Below, piece by piece: positions 1-8,276 of a DNA stretch of 48,216 nucleotides (positions are counted from its first letter, which is position 1; the number at the start of each line of letters is the position of its first letter). The DNA is from Avibacterium volantium_A (GTDB lineage Bacteria > Pseudomonadota > Gammaproteobacteria > Enterobacterales > Pasteurellaceae): the NCBI RefSeq assembly GCF_049366555.1, contig NZ_JBMMGT010000018.1:1-48216 (forward strand), read 5' to 3'. The notes beneath the pieces are model-generated. The model ran no database searches and was not told the DNA's origin. It worked only from the letters and a program-made list of their open reading frames with translations. The position numbers were made by a program, and so were the translations under genes.

Positions 1-2
1 AG

Positions 3-83
3 AAGTTATATAAAACAGAAGAGCCTTATTCTTCCTATGACGATGAAGAATGCGAAGATGAAGAGGAATGTGAAGATGAATAA
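3..83 (+). CDS. 3' end of an unidentified CDS with acidic C-terminus
   Basis: An open frame runs in from the left edge and stops at TAA 81-83, giving 26 residues. Its C-terminus is strongly acidic, rich in Asp and Glu with two Cys (ending ECEDEEECEDE). It sits inside the integrated element, convergent with the integrase gene, so it is probably a cargo gene of that element. There is too little sequence to name a family; it could also be a chance open frame. Confidence 0.4.
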   Translation, partial: KLYKTEEPYSSYDDEECEDEEECEDE

Positions 84-85
84 AA

Positions 86-110
86 AAGCGGCATTGCGCC
101 GCTTATTTCT
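86..110. terminator. Bidirectional hairpin terminator between the left-edge CDS and int
   Basis: A 7-bp stem AAGCGGC (86-92) / GCCGCTT (98-104) has a 5-nt loop. On the minus strand it is followed by a T-run (the A-run at 82-87), so it suits termination of int. On the plus strand the downstream T-tract is weaker. Confidence 0.65.
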
Positions 111-113
111 TGC

Positions 114-1301
114 TTAACGATTTTTCTTGCATTGCTCTACATAATCGCCCCATATTTGCATAACGGGGATCCGTCTTTCGTAGAAGTTACTGCGCAAATA
201 GACTTTTGCAGTTGTTGATTTCTCATTATGCGCCAAGCAAGCGTTAATCACTTCGTGAGCTTCTGCCCCAATATCCTCCAAATACGTTGCAGCCAGTGAG
301 CGCATACCGTGCGGGGTCATAATATTCTTATAGCCAATACGCTTAAATGCTTGGTTTGCCGTATTTGGTGAAATGTGGCTCATATCATCAGAACGATGCG
401 AAAAAACATATCTTTTATGCCCATTAAGTTGCTGTAATAGCCGCAATATCTCAATGGCTTGCGAGCTTAATGGCACATAATGCGGCTTATCCATTTTCAT
501 TTTTTCCGCAGAAATTACCCAGCGTTTATTCTCAAAATCAATATCAGCCCATTCAGCACTTGCCGCTTCGTTAGCCCTTACCATAGTTAAAAGCTCAAAT
601 TCGATAAGTAAGCGTGTTTGTAGCGCTAAATTTGATTCAAATAAGCGCTTAAAGAATAGCGGTAATTCGTGCGATTTAATGCAAGGATTAGGCTTTGATT
701 TTGGTCTAGGGAAAGACTGCTTGATTAAAGCGAGATGATTACTAGATAAAATCCCCATTTCAACGGCGTGATTGCCTAATTCTCTTAAATCCCGTGCAAC
801 TTTTTCAGCCATAAACGGGGCTTTATCGGCAATAGGTTTGATCAACTCTCTTGCATTAAAAAGAGTAATGGCTGAAATAGGATATTCGCCCAAAATTGGA
901 AATAAATGATTTTTAAAACGTGCTAAGCGATCTTTCAAATGCGCTTCGCTTAATCGAATGCCCTTTGTCTTATGCCAATCTTCCGCAATCTCTATCAACG
1001 TGATTTTTTGCAACTGTAATTGCTTTTCTTCTGCTTGAATTTGCGCTAAAGGATCAATGCCTTGGGTAATTGAAAGATTATAGGAAATCGCCATATTTAA
1101 CGCTTCTTCAAGGGAAATAATATCAGCCCGCCCAAGGTTCTTTTTTCTAATCGCCTTGGTATCGGGTAAGCGGTAAATATAACGATAAGACTTGCTACCC
1201 TTAGGGGTCATCACTAAAAAGAGTTTATGCCCTAGTGAATAGCGTTCTTCTTTGCCAGTGGCTTTCAGTTTATTGATAAAAGTTTGGTTAATTTTTGTCA
1301 T
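114..1301 (-). CDS. P4-type tyrosine recombinase (integrase)
   Basis: Site-specific integrase of an integrated element. The 395-aa protein has the two-part N-terminus of P4-like integrases (DUF4102-type arm-binding region, about residues 10-90, then a core-binding region) and a C-terminal catalytic domain. Likely catalytic residues are Arg242 (in VRANEAASAEW), His331 and Arg334 (in TPHGMRS), His358 and the nucleophile Tyr368 (in AKVYLRS). All are present, so it looks active. The gene starts 227 bp from the 3' end of tRNA-Ser, the usual arrangement when the tRNA end is the attachment site. The element extends left, outside the window. Confidence 0.93.
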   Translation of the reverse strand: MTKINQTFINKLKATGKEERYSLGHKLFLVMTPKGSKSYRYIYRLPDTKAIRKKNLGRADIISLEEALNMAISYNLSITQGIDPLAQIQAEEKQLQLQKITLIEIAEDWHKTKGIRLSEAHLKDRLARFKNHLFPILGEYPISAITLFNARELIKPIADKAPFMAEKVARDLRELGNHAVEMGILSSNHLALIKQSFPRPKSKPNPCIKSHELPLFFKRLFESNLALQTRLLIEFELLTMVRANEAASAEWADIDFENKRWVISAEKMKMDKPHYVPLSSQAIEILRLLQQLNGHKRYVFSHRSDDMSHISPNTANQAFKRIGYKNIMTPHGMRSLAATYLEDIGAEAHEVINACLAHNEKSTTAKVYLRSNFYERRIPVMQIWGDYVEQCKKNR

Positions 1302-1337
1302 AGTGTTAGCTCTTGATTTAATTGAAAAATTTCAAGA

Positions 1338-1411
1338 AATGATCCCTAAAATCTAAAAAATCCATTTTTGTAAGTGAGAGCTAACAAAAAAGGGATCATT
1401 TGGGATCATTT
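1338..1411. repeat. AGGGATCATT inverted and direct repeats between int and tRNA-Ser
   Basis: AAATGATCCCT (1338-1348) is matched by its inverse AGGGATCATTT (1391-1401), followed at once by a direct copy GGGATCATTT (1402-1411). The position between int and the tRNA attachment site suggests arm-type binding sites for integrase or excisionase, or an int operator. This role is inferred. Confidence 0.45.
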
Positions 1412-1528
1412 CGCCAAGAACAAAAACACGCAAAAAGAACAGAAAAAACAGAACGAACTATAAAAAGCCTTGTTTTTTAATAAGTTAGTGAACAATACGA
1501 ACAAAAAGAACTGAAAAAATATCAGCGA

Positions 1529-1618
1529 TGGCGGTGAGAGGGGGATTCGAACCCCCGATGCACTTTCGCACATACACGCTTTCCAGGCGTGCTCCTTCAA
1601 CCACTCGGACATCTCACC
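1529..1618 (-). tRNA. tRNA-Ser(GGA)
   Basis: A 90-nt type II (long variable arm) tRNA. The acceptor stem is GGTGAGA/TCTCACC, the anticodon loop reads CTGGAAA (anticodon GGA), the T-arm contains GGTTCGAA reading through GATTCGAACCCC on the plus strand, and CCA is encoded at 1531-1529. The 3' end faces the integrase gene and is the likely attachment site of the element to the left. Confidence 0.97.
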
Positions 1619-1636
1619 ATCAGGAAGTAGTGGCTG

Positions 1637-1665
1637 AATATAAAGATTTCATCGGCTTTCGTCAA
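1637..1665 (-). promoter_or_regulatory. Promoter of tRNA-Ser
   Basis: On the minus strand TTGACG (1665-1660), a 17-bp spacer and TATATT (1642-1637) form a near-consensus sigma-70 promoter about 18 bp upstream of the tRNA. Confidence 0.75.
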
Positions 1666-1768
1666 GCGTTTTTCCGCGCTTGGTGCTTAACTGGTTAAAA
1701 TAGGGGCAGTCAAAGTGAGCGCTGGATTGTTTGTGTTTTAATACTGTGTAAAAAAACAGTGTTTTTCT

Positions 1769-1796
1769 TTGCAAGTTTGGGGATTTCCGCTAAACT
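1769..1796 (+). promoter_or_regulatory. Candidate mfd promoter
   Basis: TTGCAA (1769-1774), 16-bp spacer, TAAACT (1791-1796), about 50 bp upstream of mfd. This is the best sigma-70-like match seen in the gap, but it is modest. Confidence 0.35.
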
Positions 1797-1834
1797 AAGC
1801 ACAATTTTAATCCGTAAAAATAGATGAAAAAAGC

Positions 1835-1843
1835 ACCGCACTT
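1835..1843 (-). repeat. Uptake signal sequence upstream of mfd
   Basis: ACCGCACTT, the inverse of AAGTGCGGT, the 9-bp core of the Haemophilus-type DNA uptake signal. It lies in the mfd leader. Confidence 0.85.
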
Positions 1844-1849
1844 AGCCTT

Positions 1850-4800
1850 ATGATGTATTTTGATTTGAATATCCCAACGCAAGCCAATGATCACAAAATT
1901 TTAGCCAATGTTATTGCAGGCAGCGATACCTTAGCCCTTGCAGAAATTGCCCAAAGCCACCAAGGGCTTACTGTAGTTGTAACGCCAGATACGCGAAGTG
2001 CGGTGCGTTTATCTAAGGTTTTGGCAGAATTCGTTGCACAGCCTGTTACCTTTTTCCCCGATTGGGAAACCTTGCCTTATGACAGCTTTTCACCGCATCA
2101 AGACATTATTTCTTCACGGCTCAGTGCGTTATTCCATTTGCAAAATGCAAAAAACGGCATTTTCATTTTGCCGATCAGCACCTTAATGCAAAAAATTTGT
2201 CCGCCTGAGTATTTGCAGCACAATGTTTTGTTGATTAAAAAAGGCGATCGCATTGTGATTAACGATTTCCGTTTGAAGTTAGAAAATGCGGGTTATCGTG
2301 CAGTGGAACAGGTGCTGGAACACGGCGAATATGCGCTGCGTGGGGCGTTGCTCGATCTGTTTCCAATGGGAAGTGAGGTGCCTTTTCGTTTAGATTTTTT
2401 TGATGATGAGATTGATAGCATTCGCACGTTTGATGTGGATACGCAGCGTACGTTAGAAGAGATTCCTTCAATTCGTTTATTGCCTGCGCAAGAGTTCCCT
2501 ACCGATAGCAAAGGCATTGAATTTTTCCGTGCGAAATTTCGTGAAACCTTTGGCGAAATTCGCCGTGATCCTGAACATATTTATCAACAAGTGAGCAAAG
2601 GCACGCTGGCAGCAGGGATTGAGTATTGGCAACCGCTGTTTTTTGAACAAATGGCCACCTTATTTGATTATTTACCTGAACAAACGCTATTTGTGGATTT
2701 TGAGAGCAATCCGCAACAAGGTGAGCGTTTTTATCAAGATTGTGAACAGCGTTATGAAAGCCGCCGTGTTGATCCAATGCGTCCTTTATTACCGCCAGAT
2801 CAGCTTTGGTTGCCCATTGATCAAATTAATCATCAGCTCAAACATTTTCCTAAAATCACCTTGAAAGCGGAAAAAGTGGCGCGTGCTTCTGTGCGTCAGC
2901 AAAACTTGCCTGTGCAAGCCTTGCCAGACTTAAGCCTAAAATTACAACAAAAAGAACCGCTCTTACCTTTGCAACAATTTATGGCGCAGTTTAATGGCGA
3001 TATTGTCTTTTGTGTGGAAACAGAAGGGCGGCGAGAAACTTTGCTGGATTTGCTCAGTCCATTGAAATTAAGACCAAAACAAATTGCGCATCTTTCCGAT
3101 TTGCAAGAAAAGCAAAGTTTGCTGATTTGTAGCCAAGATCGTGGTTTTATTGTGGATAAAGGCAAGGCTTCCTTTGCGTTGATTACGGAAACGGAATTGC
3201 TCGGCGAACGAGTGCAACAGCGCAGCCGAGATCGACAAAAATCGGTTAATCCTGATACCTTAATTCGTCATTTAGCGGAGCTTAAAATTGGTCAGCCAGT
3301 GGTGCATTTAGATCACGGGGTAGGGCGTTATGCTGGCTTGGTGACACTAGAAAATGCAGGGATAAAATCGGAATTTTTGCTACTGCAATATGCTAATGAT
3401 TCCAAACTTTATGTGCCGGTAACCTCACTGCATTTGATTAGCCGTTATGTGGGTGGCTCGGAAGAAACCGCTCCCTTGCATAAACTAGGTAGCGATGCGT
3501 GGGCGAAAAGTCGGCAAAAAGCGGCAGAAAAAATTCGCGATGTGGCAGCGGAATTGCTTGATGTGTATGCCTTGCGAGAGTCGCAAAAAGGTTTTGCTTT
3601 TCATTATGATCGCGATGAATTTATGCAGTTTTCTGCCACTTTCCCTTTTGAGGAAACCCTGGATCAAATGACCGCGATTAACGCTGTGATTTCCGATATG
3701 TGTCAGCCGAAAGCGATGGATCGTTTAGTTTGTGGTGATGTGGGGTTTGGTAAAACAGAAGTGGCAATGCGTGCCGCATTTTTGGCGGTGATGAACCATA
3801 AACAGGTGGCGGTGCTTGTGCCGACCACGCTTCTTGCTCAGCAACATTACGAGAACTTTAAAGATCGCTTTGCCAACTTGCCAGTGAATGTGGAAGTGCT
3901 TTCGCGCTTTAAAACGGCTAAAGAGCAAAAAGTCCTGCTTGCTGAGTTAGCGGAAGGCAAGATTGATATTCTCATCGGCACGCACAAACTCATTCAGCCA
4001 GAAGTGAAATTTAAGGATCTCGGCCTGCTGATTATTGATGAAGAGCATCGTTTCGGTGTGCGTCAAAAAGAAAAAATCAAGCAACTGCGCGCCAATGTGG
4101 ATATTCTCACTCTGACGGCAACGCCAATTCCACGCACCTTAAATATGGCGATGAATGGCATTCGTGATCTTTCTATTATCTCTACGCCACCTGCGCGCCG
4201 TTTAACCATTAAAACCTTTGTGCGACAGGCTGATGATTTAATTATTCGTGAAGCAATTTTGCGTGAAATTCTGCGTGGCGGACAAGTTTATTATTTGCAT
4301 AATGATGTGGCGAGCATTGAAAATTGTGCGGAAAATCTTGCCGCACTTGTGCCTGAAGCGCGTATTGTGATTGGCCACGGGCAAATGCGAGAGCGTGAGC
4401 TAGAACGTGTGATGTCTGATTTTTATCATCAGCGCTATAACGTGCTAGTTTGTTCTACCATTATTGAAACAGGGATTGATGTTCCAACGGCGAATACCAT
4501 CATCATTGAACGAGCGGATCGCTTTGGTTTAGCACAATTACACCAACTGCGTGGGCGAGTGGGGCGTTCGCATCATCAAGCCTATGCCTATTTGCTCACG
4601 CCACCGCCAAAAGCAATGACAAAAGATGCCTTGAAACGCCTTGAAGCCTTGGAAAGTCTGGATAATCTTGGGGCAGGTTTTATGTTGGCAACGCAAGATT
4701 TAGAAATTCGTGGTGCAGGGGAATTACTTGGCGATGAGCAAAGTGGACAAATTGAAAGTATTGGTTTTTCGTTATATATGGATCTGCTAGAAAGTGCGGT

Positions 4801-5287
4801 GAATGCACTGAAAGACGGACGTGAACCTTCTCTTGATGAACTCACCCAACGTCAAGTTGAAATTGATTTGCGTATTCCAGCCTTACTGCCAGATGACTAC
4901 CTAGGCGATGTGAATATGCGTCTTGGTTTTTATAAACGCATTGCAGGGGCAGAAAATACACAAGAGCTTGATGAATTAAAAGTGGAGCTTATCGACCGCT
5001 TCGGGCTATTGCCGCAGCCAGCCAAAAATTTACTACAAATTGCCCAACTGCGTTTGCAAGCCAAGCCATTGCAGATCATTCGTATTGAAGCGACAGCACA
5101 AGGTGGCTTTATTGAGTTTTCCCCTCAAGCGAGCCTTGATCCAACAAAATTCTTGCAGCTTATTCAGCAATCCCCTGCGGTGTATCGCTTTGACGGCCCA
5201 ACGAAATTTAGATTTCAGCGTGATTTAACCGATAACAAAGTGCGGTTGGATTTTGTTACAGAATTGCTTCAAGCGTTACAACCCTAG
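1850..5287 (+). CDS. mfd: Transcription-repair coupling factor Mfd
   Basis: Superfamily 2 DNA translocase that displaces RNA polymerase stalled at lesions and recruits UvrA for nucleotide excision repair. At 1145 aa it has family length. The N-terminal third resembles UvrB damage-binding domains. A central RNAP-interacting region follows (GQPVVHLDHGVGRYAGL). The helicase core has Walker A GFGKTE near residue 630, the DEEH box (IIDEEHRFG) near 730 and motif VI QLRGRVGRS near 900. The C-terminal TRCF domain includes RIPALLPDDYLGD. The first two codons are both ATG, so the start could be one codon later. Confidence 0.97.
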   Translation: MMYFDLNIPTQANDHKILANVIAGSDTLALAEIAQSHQGLTVVVTPDTRSAVRLSKVLAEFVAQPVTFFPDWETLPYDSFSPHQDIISSRLSALFHLQNAKNGIFILPISTLMQKICPPEYLQHNVLLIKKGDRIVINDFRLKLENAGYRAVEQVLEHGEYALRGALLDLFPMGSEVPFRLDFFDDEIDSIRTFDVDTQRTLEEIPSIRLLPAQEFPTDSKGIEFFRAKFRETFGEIRRDPEHIYQQVSKGTLAAGIEYWQPLFFEQMATLFDYLPEQTLFVDFESNPQQGERFYQDCEQRYESRRVDPMRPLLPPDQLWLPIDQINHQLKHFPKITLKAEKVARASVRQQNLPVQALPDLSLKLQQKEPLLPLQQFMAQFNGDIVFCVETEGRRETLLDLLSPLKLRPKQIAHLSDLQEKQSLLICSQDRGFIVDKGKASFALITETELLGERVQQRSRDRQKSVNPDTLIRHLAELKIGQPVVHLDHGVGRYAGLVTLENAGIKSEFLLLQYANDSKLYVPVTSLHLISRYVGGSEETAPLHKLGSDAWAKSRQKAAEKIRDVAAELLDVYALRESQKGFAFHYDRDEFMQFSATFPFEETLDQMTAINAVISDMCQPKAMDRLVCGDVGFGKTEVAMRAAFLAVMNHKQVAVLVPTTLLAQQHYENFKDRFANLPVNVEVLSRFKTAKEQKVLLAELAEGKIDILIGTHKLIQPEVKFKDLGLLIIDEEHRFGVRQKEKIKQLRANVDILTLTATPIPRTLNMAMNGIRDLSIISTPPARRLTIKTFVRQADDLIIREAILREILRGGQVYYLHNDVASIENCAENLAALVPEARIVIGHGQMRERELERVMSDFYHQRYNVLVCSTIIETGIDVPTANTIIIERADRFGLAQLHQLRGRVGRSHHQAYAYLLTPPPKAMTKDALKRLEALESLDNLGAGFMLATQDLEIRGAGELLGDEQSGQIESIGFSLYMDLLESAVNALKDGREPSLDELTQRQVEIDLRIPALLPDDYLGDVNMRLGFYKRIAGAENTQELDELKVELIDRFGLLPQPAKNLLQIAQLRLQAKPLQIIRIEATAQGGFIEFSPQASLDPTKFLQLIQQSPAVYRFDGPTKFRFQRDLTDNKVRLDFVTELLQALQP

Positions 5288-5373
5288 GCACGGAAATATA
5301 ATGAATTAATGGCAAAATCGTGATAGATTAACGCCATTTTAACTTTAATGCATTATCTCAAAAGGAGAACAAA

Positions 5374-5958
5374 ATGTACTTAGATCAAATTAAAGCCGAG
5401 CTGAACGAAGCGCAGGACGTGCTTAATAAATTCGTCAATGATGAAAAAAATACCGAATTAATTCAACAAGCTGCGTTGTTAATTGCCGATAGCTTTAAAC
5501 AAGGCGGAAAAGTGCTTTCGTGCGGTAATGGCGGATCCCATTGTGATGCTATGCACTTTGCCGAAGAACTAACAGGGCGCTATCGCGAAAATCGCCCCGG
5601 CTACCCAGCCATTGCTATTTCTGATGTCAGCCATTTAAGCTGCGTGAGTAATGATTTTGGCTATGATTATGTGTTCTCTCGCTATATTGAAGCAGTAGGG
5701 CAAAAAGGCGACGTGCTGTTTGGCTTATCCACTTCAGGCAATTCCAAAAATATTTTAAATGCTATCAAGGCCGCGAAAGACAAAGGAATGAAAGTCATCG
5801 CAATGACGGGTAAAGATGGTGGACAAATGGCAGGGCTTGCTGATGTAGAAATTCGCGTGCCACATTTCCGTTATGCCGATCGCATTCAAGAAATTCACAT
5901 CAAAGTGATCCATATTTTAATGATGTTGATCGAATTTGAAATGGCGAAAGTGGCATAA
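5374..5958 (+). CDS. gmhA: Phosphoheptose isomerase GmhA
   Basis: Converts sedoheptulose 7-phosphate to D-glycero-manno-heptose 7-phosphate, the first step of ADP-heptose synthesis for the lipooligosaccharide inner core. The 194-aa SIS-domain protein is closely similar to E. coli GmhA (192 aa): SCGNGGSHCDAMHFAEEL near residues 49-66, GLSTSGNSKN in the phosphate-binding loop and the C-terminal RIQEIHIKVIHIL helix. A strong ribosome site (AAAGGAG) precedes the ATG. It is followed by an inverted uptake-signal pair that probably terminates it. Confidence 0.96.
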   Translation: MYLDQIKAELNEAQDVLNKFVNDEKNTELIQQAALLIADSFKQGGKVLSCGNGGSHCDAMHFAEELTGRYRENRPGYPAIAISDVSHLSCVSNDFGYDYVFSRYIEAVGQKGDVLFGLSTSGNSKNILNAIKAAKDKGMKVIAMTGKDGGQMAGLADVEIRVPHFRYADRIQEIHIKVIHILMMLIEFEMAKVA

Positions 5959-5979
5959 TTTATTTTTCATTTAATTTGA

Positions 5980-6020
5980 TAAGTGCGGTACAAAATTTAA
6001 TGATTTTTTACCGCACTTTT
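5980..6020 (+). terminator. Inverted USS pair, probable gmhA terminator
   Basis: AAGTGCGGT (5981-5989) and its inverse ACCGCACTT (6010-6018) form a 9-bp stem followed by T residues just downstream of gmhA. Convergent USS pairs acting as terminators are a known Pasteurellaceae habit. Confidence 0.65.
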
Positions 6021-6070
6021 AAATTTAACCAAACACATAAAATGTGTTGTGATGATAGAGTAGAGCGAGA

Positions 6071-7483
6071 TTGAAAGGTTTATTTTTACGCATAGTGAGT
6101 GCCGTTGCCTTATTATTATGGGCCATTGATATGGTGTTCCCGTGGCAGCGCATAATGCAATCGGAAGATAACCCTTATGCAATGGTGCAAACCAAAGGCA
6201 AACTGATTGTTGGCACACTGAATAATCCTATTTCTTATTTCATTGGTTCGGAAGGTGCAACGGGGTTTGAATATGAACTGACGAAAGCCTTTGCCGATTA
6301 TTTGAATGTAGAATTGGATATTCGCCCAATGGATAGCGTTCACGCGCTGTTTTCTGCGTTATCCGCTCATCAAATTGATTTAGCCGCAGCGAATTTGCTT
6401 TATCAGCCTGAAAAATTAGAACAGTTTCAGCTTGGACCGGCGTATTCTTCTGCCTCATGGCAACTGGTTTACCGTAAAGGAGAAAATCGCCCGAATTCGC
6501 TAGCAAGATTAAATGGTCGCTTAGTGGTGGCGAAAGGCTCGGAGCTTAATGTATTGCTTAACCGTTTTAAAGAGCAATATCCTGATTTGCAATGGACGAC
6601 AGTAGATCAAAGCCAAGAAGAATTATTGCTGCAAGTTGCGGAAAGTAAAATTGATTACACTATTGCTAACTCAATAGATATTTCCATTACCCAACAAATT
6701 AAGCCACAGCTTGCAGTTGCCTTTGATGTTACTGATGAAGCAACCATTCATTGGTATCTGGCAAACAACTCTTATAACGAACTGCAAGCCGCTCTGCTTG
6801 ATTTTATGAATAATGCCATTGAAACAGGGCTTATTGCACGCATTGAAGAAAAATATTTTAATCATCTTGCACAGTTTGATTATGTGGACACCCGCTCTTA
6901 TTTAAACGCGATAGAAACAATTTTACCGAAATATGCCGATCTTTTTGATAAGTATAAAGGGGATTTAGATTGGCGCTTGTTAGCTGCTATTGCTTATCAA
7001 GAATCACATTGGAACCCAGAAGCTACTTCGCCAACAGGGGTGCGCGGAATGATGATGCTTACTAAGGTGACAGCGGAGCGAATGAAAATCAACAATCGCT
7101 TAGATGCGGAGCAAAGCATTAAAGCGGGGGCGGAATATTTGCATTTATTGCTTGCACAAATGCCAAATACCATTCGCCAAGAAGATCGCATTTGGTTTGC
7201 CTTATGTGCTTATAATATGGGACTAGGGCATTTACTTGATGTGCGCCGTTTAACGAAAAGCCTTGGCGGTGATCCTGATAACTGGCTTGATGTGAAGAAA
7301 AATCTTCCTTTACTGGCAGAAAAACGTTACTACACAAATTTAAAATATGGCTATGCGCGAGGTTATGAAGCGTTCCAATATGTGGAAAATATTCGCCGAT
7401 ATATGAACAGCATTGTGAATTATCACCGCGTACAGCAAAACCAAGAAGAACAAAACCAACTTTTACCACAACGCAGCAAATAA
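6071..7483 (+). CDS. mltF: Membrane-bound lytic murein transglycosylase F
   Basis: Cleaves the MurNAc-GlcNAc bond of peptidoglycan to leave 1,6-anhydro ends. The 470-aa protein has an N-terminal hydrophobic segment (residues 3-20), a periplasmic solute-binding-like domain (about 40-265) and a C-terminal SLT lysozyme-like domain with catalytic Glu311 in AYQESHW, followed by SPTGVRGMMML and ALCAYNMGLGH, as in E. coli MltF. The start is TTG with only a weak ribosome site (AGCGAGA); no in-frame ATG precedes the hydrophobic segment. Confidence 0.94.
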   Translation: MKGLFLRIVSAVALLLWAIDMVFPWQRIMQSEDNPYAMVQTKGKLIVGTLNNPISYFIGSEGATGFEYELTKAFADYLNVELDIRPMDSVHALFSALSAHQIDLAAANLLYQPEKLEQFQLGPAYSSASWQLVYRKGENRPNSLARLNGRLVVAKGSELNVLLNRFKEQYPDLQWTTVDQSQEELLLQVAESKIDYTIANSIDISITQQIKPQLAVAFDVTDEATIHWYLANNSYNELQAALLDFMNNAIETGLIARIEEKYFNHLAQFDYVDTRSYLNAIETILPKYADLFDKYKGDLDWRLLAAIAYQESHWNPEATSPTGVRGMMMLTKVTAERMKINNRLDAEQSIKAGAEYLHLLLAQMPNTIRQEDRIWFALCAYNMGLGHLLDVRRLTKSLGGDPDNWLDVKKNLPLLAEKRYYTNLKYGYARGYEAFQYVENIRRYMNSIVNYHRVQQNQEEQNQLLPQRSK

Positions 7484-7534
7484 TTTAGGGTGCTTCCCTT
7501 AGGCTGTGAATTTTGATAGAAAATAGAGGATATT

Positions 7535-7693
7535 ATGGCAGTAAAAAGAAAAACATTTTTGAAGAAAAACAACACTAAACTCTTCCGTTTATCGCAAGTG
7601 CGAGCATTAAGATTAAAACGTTTGAAACAGCGAAAATTCCGCTTACACGAACGCCATTCATTGCAATTTGTGGTTCAGGATATTTGTTGTTAA
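7535..7693 (+). CDS. Small highly basic protein, unrecognised
   Basis: A 52-codon ORF starts at ATG 7535 behind a good ribosome site (AGAGGA at 7525-7530) and ends at TAA 7691-7693, just before a strong hairpin terminator. The product begins MAVKRKTFLKK, is rich in Lys, Arg and Leu and ends with CC. I do not recognise a family. The combination of ribosome site, ORF and terminator argues for a real gene, possibly a nucleic-acid-binding or ribosome-associated microprotein, but function is unknown. Confidence 0.55.
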   Translation: MAVKRKTFLKKNNTKLFRLSQVRALRLKRLKQRKFRLHERHSLQFVVQDICC

Positions 7694-7704
7694 TGAGTGA
7701 AATG

Positions 7705-7739
7705 AAAAAAGCATTATGTTTTCCACATAATGCTTTTTT
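7705..7739. terminator. Bidirectional rho-independent terminator
   Basis: The stem GCATTATGT (7711-7719) / ACATAATGC (7725-7733) is flanked by an A-run on the left and a T-run on the right. It serves the small basic ORF on the plus strand and mutT on the minus strand. Confidence 0.88.
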
Positions 7740-7759
7740 TGTTATCGATAAATTATGCA

Positions 7760-8155
7760 TTATTCAGCCAATAAGCGTTGAATAAGTTTGCTGTTAGCGG
7801 GTGGAAATTGGCTGGCATCAAGTTCAGATTGCGCGATCCACATTCCCTCTTGCCCTTCTCGTCCAAAAGGTTCACCCACCCATTGTTCCACAAGGTAAAA
7901 AGAAAATTGAATGATCTTGCTTGGATATTCAAAGGTAAAACGCTCAAATAAACCGGCGTTAAGAATATGAATGCCAATTTCTTCTTCTAGCTCTCTGGCA
8001 AGGGCTTGTTCGGGTGTTTCACCTTTATCAACTTTTCCACCAGGGAATTCTAGGGCTTGGGCAAAATCTTGCCCCTCAAGACGTTGAGTGAGATAAATCT
8101 GCCCAAATTCATTACGAATAATACCTGCTGCTACTTGAATAATGGGTTTCGCCAT
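7760..8155 (-). CDS. mutT: 8-oxo-dGTP diphosphatase MutT
   Basis: Hydrolyses 8-oxo-dGTP to the monophosphate and so prevents A:T to C:G transversions. At 131 aa it matches E. coli MutT (129 aa). The Nudix box GX5EX7REUXEEXGU is complete at residues 40-62 (G40, E46, R54-E55, E58-E59, G61). The secA-mutT order is conserved in enterobacteria. An inverted USS pair lies between the two genes. Confidence 0.95.
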   Translation of the reverse strand: MAKPIIQVAAGIIRNEFGQIYLTQRLEGQDFAQALEFPGGKVDKGETPEQALARELEEEIGIHILNAGLFERFTFEYPSKIIQFSFYLVEQWVGEPFGREGQEGMWIAQSELDASQFPPANSKLIQRLLAE

Positions 8156-8225
8156 TTTTTCTCCTTAGGATCTGTTGATCATTCATTTTGCATTTGAGCT
8201 ATGAATGATCAACAAACTCTCTATA

Positions 8226-8263
8226 AAGTGCGGTAAAAAAATCAAAAATTTTTCACCGCACTT
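8226..8263 (-). terminator. Inverted USS pair between secA and mutT
   Basis: AAGTGCGGT (8226-8234) and ACCGCACTT (8255-8263) can form a hairpin after the secA stop. It may terminate or attenuate readthrough from secA into mutT. Confidence 0.55.
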
Positions 8264-8276
8264 TATGCTTTATGGA

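Noticed and set aside
1406..1612. 68-aa ORF on the minus strand
   Set aside because: It runs through the tRNA-Ser gene; its N-terminal part is translated tRNA.
7119..7469. 116-aa minus-strand ORF
   Set aside because: It is antisense to the SLT domain of mltF and is a shadow frame.
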